NCBI RefSeq assembly: GCF_003054245.1
Contig: NZ_QBKR01000017.1
Location: 24,584-88,583 of the forward strand
Source: Melghirimyces profundicolus
GTDB taxonomy: Bacteria; Bacillota; Bacilli; Thermoactinomycetales; DSM-45169
Reading direction: 5' to 3'
DNA: 64,000 bases
Below are positions 34,919 to 42,912 of this stretch, in pieces. A program made the position numbers and the translations under genes. Every line of letters starts with the position of its first letter. Positions within the stretch are counted from its first letter, which is position 1. The notes below the pieces were generated by a model. That model had not been told where the DNA came from. It made no database searches and saw nothing but the letters and a program-made list of their open reading frames with translations.

Positions 34919-35063
34919 CGAAAAAATCCTCCCGCTGCCGGTAAAATCCAAGCAAGGATATTCTACTCCATTTCTACACAGAGAAAGAAAATCCTTTATC
35001 TGAGCCTTTTCATCCTTATGTCAGCCGGCGTTCCGGGCAACCTAATCTCTGAACCGGAACAAG

Positions 35064-35157
35064 AAGCGTTGTAAAAAGTGAGCGGCAGCATTTACCCAAA
35101 GCCGCTCCGGCTGCACTCACAGAGCACAAGTCGCTGGTTCATTCAATCACAACGCTT
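35064..35157 (+). mobile_element. MITE-like element, copy E (94 bp)
   Basis: Short copy with left block AAGCGTTGT...GCATTTACCCAAAGCCGC and right end TCACAACGCTT, flanked by perfect 4-bp repeats CAAG (35060-35063, 35158-35161). The right repeat forms the start of the AAGGAGG ribosome site of the Ca2+/H+ antiporter gene. Confidence 0.88.
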
Positions 35158-35176
35158 CAAGGAGGAAACGAGAAAA

Positions 35177-36268
35177 ATGAATCCCCGTTGGTTTTATTCG
35201 TTATTAATCATCAGCACCCTCCTGAGCGGTATCGCCCATTGGTTTTGGCCCCAAGAGGCGGCCCGCTTTGTCTTCGCTTCCCTTTCTCTCCTCTTTTGGG
35301 CGGCCCTTCTCGGGAAAGCGACGGAAAGTGTCGCCCATTACGCCGGCGAACGCCTGGGCGGCTTCCTGAATGCCACTTTCGGCAACGCCGCCGAACTGAT
35401 CATCGCCATCTTCCTCGTCAAAGAAGGCCTATTGGATATGGTGAAAGCCAGCATCACGGGTTCGATTATCGGCAATCTCCTGCTGGTGCTGGGCTTAAGC
35501 TTGCTGTTCGGGGGGTTGAAGTACAAGGTGCAATCCTTCAACCCCATGTTGGCCGGTCACAACGCCTCCCTGATGTTGCTGTCGGTGATCGCTCTTTTCA
35601 TCCCCGCATCCTTTTCCGCCTACCTCGGAGCCGGAGAAATGGAAACCCTCAGCCTGACCATCTCCGGCCTGCTCATCACCGGGTATATGCTGTGGCTTTT
35701 TTTCTCCATGATCACCCACAAGAGTGAGCTGGCCCATCCCGGGGACAGGGAAACCGCAGGAGAGGAGAAGGAAGAAAAACACGTCGGTTCCCCACCCGGG
35801 CAGGAACCCGACTGGTCCCGCCGGATGTCCGTCTTCCTGCTCATCCTGTCCACGTTTTTTGTCGCCGTGCAGAGTGAATGGCTGGTGGGCAGCGTCGAGG
35901 CGGTCGCTCACTCCTTCGGCTGGTCTGAGCTCTTTGTGGGGGCGTTTGTGATTGCCATTATCGGCAACGCCGCCGAACACAGCGCCGCCATCTTTCTCGC
36001 CATGAAGAACCGGATCGGGGCTGCCGTGGAAATTGCCGTCGGCAGCAGCCTTCAGATCGCTTTGTTCGTTGCCCCCACCCTGGTCTTTGTCAGTCTGCTT
36101 TTCCAAAAGCCGATGAACCTGGTATTCTCAGGTCCGGAAGTGGTCGCCATCGCGGTTTCCGCTTTCATCGCCAAATCGATTTCCCGGGACGGGTCCACCA
36201 ACTGGTTTGAGGGGACGCTGCTCCTCATCGTATACATGATCCTGGGAACCGCGTTTTTCCTGATCTGA
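35177..36268 (+). CDS. Calcium/proton antiporter (CaCA family, Cax/YfkE-like)
   Basis: 363 aa with about 10-11 membrane segments. The two alpha-repeat signatures are GGFLNATFGNAAELIIA and FVIAIIGNAAEHSAAIFLA, each with the acidic residue used in Ca2+/H+ exchange. An acidic cytosolic loop lies between the halves. The ATG at 35177 has AAGGAGG 12 nt upstream, part of which comes from the target duplication of element E; an open frame from that element reads into the gene but is not a credible start. Confidence 0.93.
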   Translation: MNPRWFYSLLIISTLLSGIAHWFWPQEAARFVFASLSLLFWAALLGKATESVAHYAGERLGGFLNATFGNAAELIIAIFLVKEGLLDMVKASITGSIIGNLLLVLGLSLLFGGLKYKVQSFNPMLAGHNASLMLLSVIALFIPASFSAYLGAGEMETLSLTISGLLITGYMLWLFFSMITHKSELAHPGDRETAGEEKEEKHVGSPPGQEPDWSRRMSVFLLILSTFFVAVQSEWLVGSVEAVAHSFGWSELFVGAFVIAIIGNAAEHSAAIFLAMKNRIGAAVEIAVGSSLQIALFVAPTLVFVSLLFQKPMNLVFSGPEVVAIAVSAFIAKSISRDGSTNWFEGTLLLIVYMILGTAFFLI

Positions 36269-36302
36269 ACCTCTCCGGCTGCCAAAACTGAACCCTTTCC
36301 TT

Positions 36303-36336
36303 TGAAAAAACCGGGCTCCGTTGGGGCCCGGTCTTC
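36303..36336. terminator. Terminator between antiporter gene and citA
   Basis: The stem CCGGGCTCC/GGGGCCCGG has A6 on the left, giving six T on the minus strand, so it best serves citA. The 175 bp between it and the citA stop holds no supported gene. Confidence 0.7.
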
Positions 36337-36511
36337 CATGAGGAAGAACTTGAATTCACCTTCGGGGAGAAGCTTTTCCTCACAGGACTTTCGCCGGAGG
36401 TTCATCCCGCCGGCGTGGGAAGAAATAAGGGCCCGGGGACGACTTTTCCCGGGATGGAAGCGTCGTTTTCTTCCCGAATCCAACCCCCGCCGATGAGAAC
36501 CGGCCAACCCC

Positions 36512-37606
36512 TCATCTTTCTTCGGGCATGGGGCCGTTGTAGAGGGATTGGGGACGAATGATCCGGTTCTGCCGGGCTTGGTCAAAAATGTGGGCACACC
36601 ACCCCGCCGTCCGGCTGAGGGTGAAAGTGGGGGTGTACAATTCTTTGGGAAGGCCGACGGCCCGGAGGACGGCTGCTGCGTAAAACTCCACATTGGTGTA
36701 CAGGCGTCGTCCCGGTTTGTATTCCTTCAACAATCCCAGGGCGATCTTTTCCGTTTCCAAAGCCAGACGGAACCACGGATTCTCGCCGGCAAGTTCCTCC
36801 GACACCCGGCGAAGGGCTTCCGCCCGGGGATCCCGGGTTTTGTACACCCGATGGCCGAACCCCATCAACCGCTCCCCTTTTTCCAGTTTACCCCTCAACC
36901 AACCTTCCGCCCGTTCCACCGTGCCAATCTCTTCGAGCATCCCTTCCACTTCCGAGGGGGCCCCGCCGTGAAGCGGTCCCTTCAGGGCCCCGATGGCGGC
37001 CGTCAGGGCGGACAACAGATCGGATTGAGCGGAGGCGACCACCCGCCCCGCAAAAGTGGAAGCATTCATGCCGTGCTCCGCTGTCAAAATCAAATAGGCC
37101 TCCAGCGCCCGAACGTGGGCCCCGGCCGGATTCTCCCCGGTCAACAGATACAGGTAATGGGCGGTATGGGAAAGATCTTTCCGAACCGGAGGCAGTTGGG
37201 TCCCCCGAAGCCGGTGAGCCCGTGCGGCGATGATCGCGGGCACCGCTCCCAGCACCGCCGCCCCCTGCTCCGGGGAAGGCGGCCAATCTCCTTCCATCGT
37301 CAACGCCGATACTCCCGTCCGCAACACACTCATCATGTCCGCGTCCGACGGGATCCGCTCCAGGATGTCTTTTACATGCCCCGGGAGTTCCCGGTGGGCA
37401 TTCAGAAGTTCCCGAAAACGCTTTCCTTCCTCCTCAGAAGGAAGATGACCGTACCACAGGAGGTGAACCACGTCCTCAAACGTGCGGGAAACGGCAAGCT
37501 CCTTTACCCAATGTCCCCGGTAGACAAAATGCCCTTTCTCCCCGTCCACCAGCGACAATTCCGTCTCTGCCACCGCAATGCCTTCCAATCCGGGTATCAC
37601 TTTCAT
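36512..37606 (-). CDS. citA: Citrate synthase (CitA type)
   Basis: Condenses acetyl-CoA with oxaloacetate, the entry to the TCA cycle. 364 aa, normal for the Gram-positive short form. Catalytic residues are visible: His in LTAEHGMNAS, His in MGFGHRVYK and Asp in the C-terminal part; GALKGPLHGGAPSEV is the CoA-binding block. It is divergently transcribed from a LysR gene exactly as citA/citR in B. subtilis, where CitR represses citA. Confidence 0.93.
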   Translation of the reverse strand: MKVIPGLEGIAVAETELSLVDGEKGHFVYRGHWVKELAVSRTFEDVVHLLWYGHLPSEEEGKRFRELLNAHRELPGHVKDILERIPSDADMMSVLRTGVSALTMEGDWPPSPEQGAAVLGAVPAIIAARAHRLRGTQLPPVRKDLSHTAHYLYLLTGENPAGAHVRALEAYLILTAEHGMNASTFAGRVVASAQSDLLSALTAAIGALKGPLHGGAPSEVEGMLEEIGTVERAEGWLRGKLEKGERLMGFGHRVYKTRDPRAEALRRVSEELAGENPWFRLALETEKIALGLLKEYKPGRRLYTNVEFYAAAVLRAVGLPKELYTPTFTLSRTAGWCAHIFDQARQNRIIRPQSLYNGPMPEER

Positions 37607-37660
37607 GCGTCTCTCTCCTTTCCCTTAACTTTATCATACTTTACCCCTTCAGAAAAATCT

Positions 37661-37690
37661 AACTTATGATTATAATGAAATTGATAAGTT
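37661..37690. promoter_or_regulatory. Candidate CitR operator in the citA-citR gap
   Basis: An inverted repeat AACTTAT...ATAAGTT separated by 16 bp lies in the AT-rich 114-bp divergent gap. LysR-type regulators bind such interrupted dyads. The assignment is positional. Confidence 0.5.
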
Positions 37691-37720
37691 TTTTTTATCA
37701 AAAACCGGGAGAGGATCGCG

Positions 37721-38614
37721 ATGAACCTGACCCAAATCCTCACCTTTCTGGCAGTGGCGAAACACAACAGTTTCCGTAAAGCGGCAGAAGAACTTATGCT
37801 GACCCAACCGGCTGTCAGTGCCCAAATCCGTTCCCTGGAAGAGGAACTGGGGGCGCCCTTGTTTCTTCGCCAGCGAGTGCGGATCAGTTCCGCCGGCAAA
37901 GCCTTCCTTCCCTATGCCCGGCAGGTGGCCGCCCTCCTGGAAGAGGGAAAGCAGGCCGTCCGGGATACCGAAGAACTCCGACGAGGGAGTTTCACCATCG
38001 GTGCCACATCGGGAGCGGCGATCACCATCCTCCCCCGTCTCCTGACCTACTTCCGGGATATCCGGCCCCGACTCCGGGTGACCGTCCATACCCTCACCGG
38101 GGACCAAGTTGTCCAGGGCGTGCTGGAAGGAAGGCTGGACGCGGGGATCAGTTACCAGGTGCAACCGACGGACCATCTGGAACACCAGGTACTCTTCTAC
38201 GACACCCTGACCCTGGTCGCTCCCCTGGATCACCCCGCCGCCAAGGAAGATTACTTCCAGTTGGAACGGCTGAAAGAAACCGCGCTTATTTCCCTCGTCC
38301 CGAATGCGGCGGAAAGGAGACTGATCGATCAGGTCCTTCGGGAAAAAGGCATTCAGCCGGAGGCCTCCATTGAACTTTCCAGCCTGGAAGAAGTGAAGCG
38401 GATGGTCCGAGAGGGGTTGGGGCTGGCCCTGATCCCACGACTCTCCCTCGATCCCGAGGCCGATCAGCGCCTCCGCCAGATCCGGGTACCGGGCCTGAAA
38501 AGCCAACTGCCCGTCGTCCTGCTCTACCCGAAAGAACGCTACCACTCCTCCGCTCTCCGTCGCCTTTTGGACGATATCCGCGGAATTTACACGCCGGAGG
38601 AGGAGTGGTCGTGA
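37721..38614 (+). CDS. citR: LysR-type transcriptional regulator (CitR)
   Basis: 297 aa. The N-terminal winged HTH (residues 1-60, FRKAAEELMLTQPAVSAQIRSLEEELG) is followed by a periplasmic-binding-like effector domain starting at about 90 (FTIGATSGAAITILPRLLTYF). Its divergent pairing with citrate synthase identifies it as the CitR counterpart. The stop overlaps the start of the Nudix gene by 4 nt (GTGA), so the two are translationally coupled. Confidence 0.88.
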   Translation: MNLTQILTFLAVAKHNSFRKAAEELMLTQPAVSAQIRSLEEELGAPLFLRQRVRISSAGKAFLPYARQVAALLEEGKQAVRDTEELRRGSFTIGATSGAAITILPRLLTYFRDIRPRLRVTVHTLTGDQVVQGVLEGRLDAGISYQVQPTDHLEHQVLFYDTLTLVAPLDHPAAKEDYFQLERLKETALISLVPNAAERRLIDQVLREKGIQPEASIELSSLEEVKRMVREGLGLALIPRLSLDPEADQRLRQIRVPGLKSQLPVVLLYPKERYHSSALRRLLDDIRGIYTPEEEWS

Positions 38615-39322
38615 CCGTGCCCGGTCCAAAGGACCCCCTCGATGTCGCCGCGCTGACCAACAACCAACCCTTCTGCGCCGGTGTCGTGTTGCTGCGGGAG
38701 GGACGGATCCTCGCCACCTTGAACCCGGACGGCCTTCCCGAATCCCTCCAATCAACCACCTGCCGAATCGGCGGGGTCGGCGGCGGACAGGAGCCCGGGG
38801 AGACTTTGAAGGAATGTGCTTTGAGGGAAGCGGAAGAAGAAACAACAGTCAAAGTGGAGTTGATCCACTCCCCGTCCACCTTTTTTCATGACATGGACAC
38901 CGGTTTGGTTTCTGAAATCACCGTTCGTGATGTTCCAGCCCCGGTGCTGCTGGAACGGATGACCGATTCCCGTCCGAATACCCCTTACCGACCCGGCTTA
39001 CCGACGGGACCCTATATCTACTTCGGCCAGTTTCTCGCCGGATGGCGGACGGGAGCAAAAGAGCTGCGACCCGGGGACGACGTCCGGGCCCTCTTTTACT
39101 TCCCCGTTGACCGTTGGAACGAGCTGAAGCACCCCTCCACCCCCAGGGACCTCACTCGCCGGGGGGGCGGTCTTCATTCCCGGCCCCGGATTTGACCCGG
39201 ATTGCCTTCTTTGGCTGCCGCCGGATGAATCCCTGAACGTCCTCGCCCCCCTGCTGGCCGGCCGACCGGATCTCCGGGAGCGGCTGGAAGGCGGAAAGTC
39301 AACATTCGAGGGGAACGACTGA
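38611..39322 (+). pseudogene. Nudix hydrolase, split by a +1 shift in a poly-G run
   Basis: GTG start at 38611 after GGAGGAGGAG, overlapping the citR stop. The Nudix box GGGQEPGETLKECALREAEEE lies at about residues 60-80. The reading frame runs out at 39195, but removing one G from the seven-G run at 39161-39167 continues into a coherent C-terminus (AVFIPGPGFDPDCLLWLPPD ...) ending at 39322. Either a real frameshift, a phase-variable tract or a sequencing error. It may hydrolyse a nucleoside diphosphate derivative. Confidence 0.75.
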
Positions 39323-39503
39323 CGTCCCAGGTGAAGGTGAAAGCGGGTGAGAGAGCCGTAAGAACAGAAAGGCTTTTTTGTGGTTGGAGTCTCCCCCCAA
39401 CTCTTGCGGTGGCGGTCCTTCTCCAACGTCTTTTGTTTCCCCTCTCCTCTCAAATCATCATCCCTCATCATAAAGAAATAAGGGCAAAACCGACTTTCGT
39501 CCA

Positions 39504-39644
39504 ATGGCCGCCCCGACGTTTCTTTTCTATAATGAAGATGACACCTATTTCTTGCAGTTTTCCCGTTCGGATTTGGACCGTCCTGCTGTCACCGCCGTAA
39601 GAAATGGGCGTCTTTTTTCTTTGGAAAGGGGAGGGAACCGTTGA
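39504..39644 (+). CDS. Possible small hypothetical protein, 46 aa
   Basis: A frame from ATG 39504 to TGA 39644, beginning MAAPTFLFYNEDDTYFLQFS and with coding-like hydrophobic periodicity. Its stop overlaps the next start (TTGA). No clear ribosome site precedes the ATG. The 180 bp between the Nudix gene and this frame holds nothing recognisable. Confidence 0.4.
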   Translation: MAAPTFLFYNEDDTYFLQFSRSDLDRPAVTAVRNGRLFSLERGGNR

Positions 39645-39757
39645 CACAGAAGGGGGAACCGACTCCATCCCGGGAGCGGGAGGAAATGCTGCCTCAAAAG
39701 ATCCAAATCGGAATTCATAACTTCATCCACACCGACACCGAGAAGGGAAAACCGTGA
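39641..39757 (+). CDS. Possible small hypothetical protein, 38 aa
   Basis: TTG start at 39641 with GGGGAGGG 5 nt upstream, overlapping the previous stop. The product begins MTQKGEPTPSREREEM and is polar. Translational overlap on one side and a 4-bp gap to the zinc-ribbon gene on the other support a mini-operon. Function unknown. Confidence 0.45.
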   Translation: MTQKGEPTPSREREEMLPQKIQIGIHNFIHTDTEKGKP

Positions 39758-39761
39758 GGAT

Positions 39762-39938
39762 ATGGACGATTCAGAGAAAAAGAAAGGCGGGGTGACTGTG
39801 ATCACATGCCACTGCGGAAATGTGTTTCTCGTCGAAAACCGCCGCTTTTTTGATCCAAATCAAGTCATACGGTGTCCCGTCTGTCAATCCATCATCAAAC
39901 GGGAGACGGAAAAGGATGAAGAAGATGAAGAACCTTGA
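39762..39938 (+). CDS. Small zinc-ribbon protein, 58 aa or shorter
   Basis: The zinc ribbon is CHCGN ... RCPVCQS, about 25 residues between the Cys pairs, with an acidic tail EKDEEDEEP. From ATG 39762 the protein is 58 aa; GTG codons at 39792 and 39798 have a better-spaced ribosome site (AAAGGCGGGG) and give about 46-48 aa. It ends near a strong terminator. Probably a metal-binding accessory protein. Confidence 0.55.
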   Translation: MDDSEKKKGGVTVITCHCGNVFLVENRRFFDPNQVIRCPVCQSIIKRETEKDEEDEEP

Positions 39939-39963
39939 AACCAAAAAGACAACGTGCAGGCCG

Positions 39964-40002
39964 AAAAAGAAACCGCACCCTGTAGAGGTGCGGTTTCTCC
40001 CT
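39964..40002. terminator. Bidirectional terminator
   Basis: The stem GAAACCGCACC/GGTGCGGTTTC has A-rich left and CTTTTTC on the minus-strand side. It lies between the convergent zinc-ribbon and arsN1 genes. Confidence 0.8.
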
Positions 40003-40071
40003 TGGCGAGCGGAAGTTGACCAAACCGGCCAGCAGATCGAACACCCTTACCGGATTTTCATGATTAAACGT

Positions 40072-40596
40072 TCACTTCCCTTCGGCCGGAACGGATCGGG
40101 CCAAACACTTCTCCATCGCCATCACGTCCACAAAGCGTCCGTCCAGCACCCCCTGGTTCCTGAAAATTCCCACCTCCCGAAAACCGTGCTTCCGGTACAA
40201 TCCTTGTCCGAGTCCGTTGAAAGGGAAGGTGTAGAGAACGATTTTGTGGAAACCGTGAAGAGAGGCCTGGCTTTCCAACGACTTCAATAAAAGCGAGCCG
40301 ACGCCTTTTCCTCGCCAGCGCCGCTCCACATAAACGGAAAGATCGGCCACGCCGGTGTACGCACAACGATGGGAGTATGGATTCAATGAGGCCCATCCGT
40401 GAATCTTCTCCCCCTGTTCGGCAACCAACACCACATACCTCGGGGGCCGATCCCGTAACCACGCTTTTACTTCCCCCAAACTCTTCGGCTGTTCCTCCAG
40501 TGTGGCAATCCGGTCTTCGATTCCTTGGTTATAGATCTCCCGGATCCTCGCCCAATCTTTTTCCCACGCCTTGCGGATCCTCCAGGGCCCGTTCAT
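40072..40596 (-). CDS. arsN1: GNAT acetyltransferase, ArsN1 family (arsinothricin N-acetyltransferase)
   Basis: 174 aa GNAT fold. Characteristic segments are IYNQGIEDRIATLE, PYSHRCAYTGVADLSVYV, the acetyl-CoA loop RRWRGKGVG, and GLYRKHGFREVGIFRNQG. These match the ArsN1 family, which acetylates the amino group of arsinothricin/phosphinothricin-like antibiotics. The ATG at 40596 overlaps the arsR stop (ATGA) and follows AAGGTG. Its place behind arsR and arsI supports the arsenic role. Confidence 0.85.
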   Translation of the reverse strand: MNGPWRIRKAWEKDWARIREIYNQGIEDRIATLEEQPKSLGEVKAWLRDRPPRYVVLVAEQGEKIHGWASLNPYSHRCAYTGVADLSVYVERRWRGKGVGSLLLKSLESQASLHGFHKIVLYTFPFNGLGQGLYRKHGFREVGIFRNQGVLDGRFVDVMAMEKCLARSVPAEGK

Positions 40597-40925
40597 GAGA
40601 TCACCTTCGACTCGGTCAGGTGAAAACGCCGGGAGAGCTCGTCGCAAAAGGCCTTCAGTACGGTTGGATCGACGGAGTAGTAGTTCCACTTCCCCTGTTT
40701 TCGCTCGCGAAGCAGGCCGGCATTTTTCAATTCCTTGAGGTGGTACGAAACCTTGGACTGTTTCAGATCCAGGGCATCCTGGATGTCACAGACGCACATT
40801 CCCATGGTGCAGCATGGTACCGGCTCCTCTGAGTTTCCCCGGGCAACCAGTTCCAGAATTTGATATCGGATCGGGTCCGACAGTGCCCGGGCAATCAGGG
40901 ACAGTTGTTCATGGGTACAGGCCAT
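40593..40925 (-). CDS. arsR: ArsR/SmtB family arsenic-responsive repressor
   Basis: 110 aa winged-helix repressor. It has the recognition region DIQDALDLKQSKVSYHLKELKNAGLL and an upstream Cys cluster, CCTMGMCVCD, positioned for As(III) binding next to the HTH. As(III) binding would release DNA. The ATG at 40925 follows AAGGAG. It lies between arsI and arsN1 rather than at the front of the operon. Confidence 0.9.
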   Translation of the reverse strand: MACTHEQLSLIARALSDPIRYQILELVARGNSEEPVPCCTMGMCVCDIQDALDLKQSKVSYHLKELKNAGLLRERKQGKWNYYSVDPTVLKAFCDELSRRFHLTESKVIS

Positions 40926-40952
40926 TCCGATTCACTCCTTATTGGTTGACAT

Positions 40953-40983
40953 GGGTAAAACCCGGGCTAAAGCCCAGGTTTTA
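40953..40983 (-). terminator. Hairpin between arsI and arsR (terminator or attenuator)
   Basis: An 11-bp stem AAAACCTGGGC/GCCCGGGTTTT with loop TTTA. It lacks a long T-run beyond the stem, so read-through into arsR is plausible. Confidence 0.55.
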
Positions 40984-40995
40984 TGAAAAGCAGCT

Positions 40996-41430
40996 TTACC
41001 CTTGACGGTGAGGGCAACACCGGTTGTCTGCTCCTGAAGTTACCGGTGACGTTCCGAAGGATTCTGCATCCCCTTTGACCAAAAAGACTTCCCAGCGATG
41101 TCCGTCGGGGCTGGTCACCCAGATTTTATCCTGACGGGCGTAACAACAGGCGGTGTCCATCTCGTCGAAGAAAGCCAGCCCGGCTCCCTTCAGCCGCTCC
41201 TTGGCCGCAAGAAGCTCCTCCGATGAACCGACTTGAATTCCGAGGTGGTTAAACCCTCCCGTCACCTGGCCCCCCTCATTCAGGGTGATATTCAGGACCG
41301 GTTCATTCAGAGCAAATTTCGCATAACCGTGACGAACTTTGATCGGCTCCTCTCCGAACAAATGGCGGTAAAATGGGACGGACATTTTTAGATCCTTTAC
41401 GTTGATCGCTACATGGGGTTTCAGTGCCAC
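40996..41430 (-). CDS. arsI: ArsI-type C-As lyase / CadI family VOC protein
   Basis: 144 aa, two VOC-like beta-alpha motifs. Metal ligands lie in the usual VOC positions (KPHVAIN, FNHLGIQV, and E in HRWEVFL). The vicinal Cys pair in DTACCYARQDKIWVTSPDG is the ArsI organoarsenical-binding motif. ArsI cleaves the carbon-arsenic bond of trivalent organoarsenicals such as MAs(III) using Fe(II) and O2. GTG start at 41430 after GAAGGAGAGG. Confidence 0.88.
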   Translation of the reverse strand: MALKPHVAINVKDLKMSVPFYRHLFGEEPIKVRHGYAKFALNEPVLNITLNEGGQVTGGFNHLGIQVGSSEELLAAKERLKGAGLAFFDEMDTACCYARQDKIWVTSPDGHRWEVFLVKGDAESFGTSPVTSGADNRCCPHRQG

Positions 41431-41453
41431 CGGAATCCTCTCCTTCGGTAAGA

Positions 41454-41636
41454 TTAGCAACACGAGGGCGCCGGGCAGCCAGCTCCCCCTTGACCCACCT
41501 GTTCAGACTTTTGTTTTTGAAGCCGTTTCCAAAGGTTCCGAATCAATCTGGAAGGATGACCCCGGCGGGCTTCCCGGTATTCCCTCCGAATCTCCTCCTG
41601 GCGAATCCTGACCATCTCTTCCATGCCGCTGAACAT
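41454..41636 (-). CDS. Small leader protein of the ars operon with Cys-rich tail, 60 aa
   Basis: Basic amphipathic helix (MEEMVRIRQEEIRREYRE...) ending in CPAPSCC. It lies directly after the ars promoter and 23 bp before arsI. The ATG at 41636 has GAGG close upstream; the ATG at 41624 is an alternative. The three Cys could bind As(III) or another thiophilic metal, but no family is recognised. Confidence 0.5.
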   Translation of the reverse strand: MFSGMEEMVRIRQEEIRREYREARRGHPSRLIRNLWKRLQKQKSEQVGQGGAGCPAPSCC

Positions 41637-41668
41637 TTCCTCACCTCAGATCAAATTTTGTTGATTTG

Positions 41669-41698
41669 ATTATATATCAACTTTTTTTGATTTATCAA
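41669..41698 (-). promoter_or_regulatory. ars promoter with overlapping ATCAA/TTGAT operator repeats
   Basis: The minus strand reads TTGATA (41693-41698), 18-nt spacer, TATAAT (41669-41674). Several ATCAA and TTGAT half-sites lie across and around it (about 41650-41722), typical of ArsR operators. ArsR binding would block the promoter. Confidence 0.7.
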
Positions 41699-41933
41699 TA
41701 CTTAGATCAAAATAAGTTGATGTTTTTGATGAAAAAAACGAACAGCGTACAATCACGGAAATCATCCGGCTTTTCGCTTTCACTTGAACGTTCATAAAGG
41801 TGTGACCCAATCCACACCCTTCAGCCATTTTCCTTTGTAAACCCCCGCTTTTCTCCCCCGGAGATGGAGGCTGGGGGAATCCATGATAAAAGGGGTTTAA
41901 ACGGAAAGTGGCGTAACTTCGGTTCCGGCGCAA

Positions 41934-41962
41934 ATAAAAAAGACTCCTTTCGGAGTCGGTTT
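41934..41962 (-). terminator. Terminator of ylaN
   Basis: The stem GACTCC/GGAGTC with loop GAAA is followed by six T on the minus strand. Confidence 0.85.
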
Positions 41963-41985
41963 CTATCCGATTCTGTTACACCCTG

Positions 41986-42285
41986 TCAGCCCTGCTGCCG
42001 ATTCGGGGAGGGAAGGACTTGAGTATACAGGTGGGCCAACTTTTGTTCCAGTTCGCTGATGATTTCCCTGCCTTGCGCCCGATTGATCAGGCCGGCCCGG
42101 ACCGCAAAATCAATCTCACGGGAAAGTCCGAACATCTGCGTATCCAACACCTCTTCGTACAAAGGACACTTGGGCGCGGTCAGGTTATCCAGCTGAACGG
42201 CGATCAGTTGTTCAATCTTTTTCGCGTCTTCCCTGAGCAGCTGTTCGGCGCGCTGGGTTAAGTTGGTTTGAGTCGGCGTCGTCAA
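41986..42285 (-). CDS. ylaN: YlaN family protein (UPF0358/DUF1507)
   Basis: 99 aa. The core [20 protein letters not shown] is essentially identical to the family signature. In B. subtilis and S. aureus YlaN is a small cytoplasmic protein important for growth under iron limitation and reported to act on Fur. TTG start at 42285 with a G-rich weak ribosome site. Transcribed alone. Confidence 0.93.
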   Translation of the reverse strand: MTTPTQTNLTQRAEQLLREDAKKIEQLIAVQLDNLTAPKCPLYEEVLDTQMFGLSREIDFAVRAGLINRAQGREIISELEQKLAHLYTQVLPSPNRQQG

Positions 42286-42387
42286 GGTTTACCCCCCCAA
42301 TCCACCGTTGGACAACGGTTCCACATGCATTCAAGGTAAGTGTAACACGACCCCGTGTCATTTGCAAAGTGCGCAGTTGATCTTTAG

Positions 42388-42912
42388 AAGTATTGTGAAA
42401 TAGTGAGCGGCGGCATTTACCCGAAGCCGCTCCGGTTGCACTCACAGAGCACAAGTCTCGCCGGGGTCGCTTCTCTCCCCGGTCTCGCTATGCACTCACA
42501 GAGCACAAGTCTCGCCGGGGTCGCTTCTCTCCCCGGTCTCGCTATGCACTCACAGAGCACAAGTCTCGCCGGGGTCGCTTCTCTCCCCGGTCTCGCTATG
42601 CACTCACAGAGCACAAGTCTCGCCGGGGTCGCTCTCTCCCCGGTCTCGCTATGCACTCACAGAGCACAAGTCTCGCCGGGGTCCCTTCACTCCCGGTCTC
42701 GCTGTGCTGTCCTCAGGGATGGTTGTGGTTGCACGGCCGCTTCGCTCATCCTGCTGCGGGCCGGGGAAAGCGCCTTCGGACGCAACACAGAGAAGCTTTT
42801 GCCCCTGAACGCCATTGCAGTCTGATTCTCCGCCGGGCAGGACAGCAAAGTCGCTGGTTTGGGTAAACGCTTCCCCTTTTTTTCTCGAAACGAACATGAA
42901 ATCACAACGCTT
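42388..42912 (+). mobile_element. MITE-like element, copy F (525 bp, with tandem array)
   Basis: Forward orientation. The left end is AAGTATTGTGA (changed from AAGCGTTGTGA) and the right end TCACAACGCTT. Flanks are TTAG (42384-42387) and CTAG (42913-42916), a one-mismatch duplication. CTAG contains the TAG stop of glsA. It includes a five-unit tandem array and all interior hairpin blocks. Confidence 0.9.
42438..42705 (+). repeat. Five tandem 53-54 bp units inside element F
   Basis: Unit boundaries at 42438, 42492, 42546, 42600 and 42653. The units are near-identical to each other (GGGGTCGCTTCTCTCCCC variant) but differ from those of element B, so the two arrays were expanded or homogenised separately. 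Confidence 0.95.

Noticed and set aside
35078..36268. Antiporter starting inside element E, with a 33-residue N-terminal extension
   Set aside because: The extension is translated repeat sequence. The ATG at 35177 has its own ribosome site and begins the conserved protein.
36302..36496. Small plus-strand gene between the antiporter and citA
   Set aside because: It begins in the terminator hairpin, has no ribosome site and shows no domain.
41670..41933. 87-codon minus-strand frame upstream of the ars promoter
   Set aside because: It runs through the AT-rich operator/promoter region and has no ribosome site or domain.
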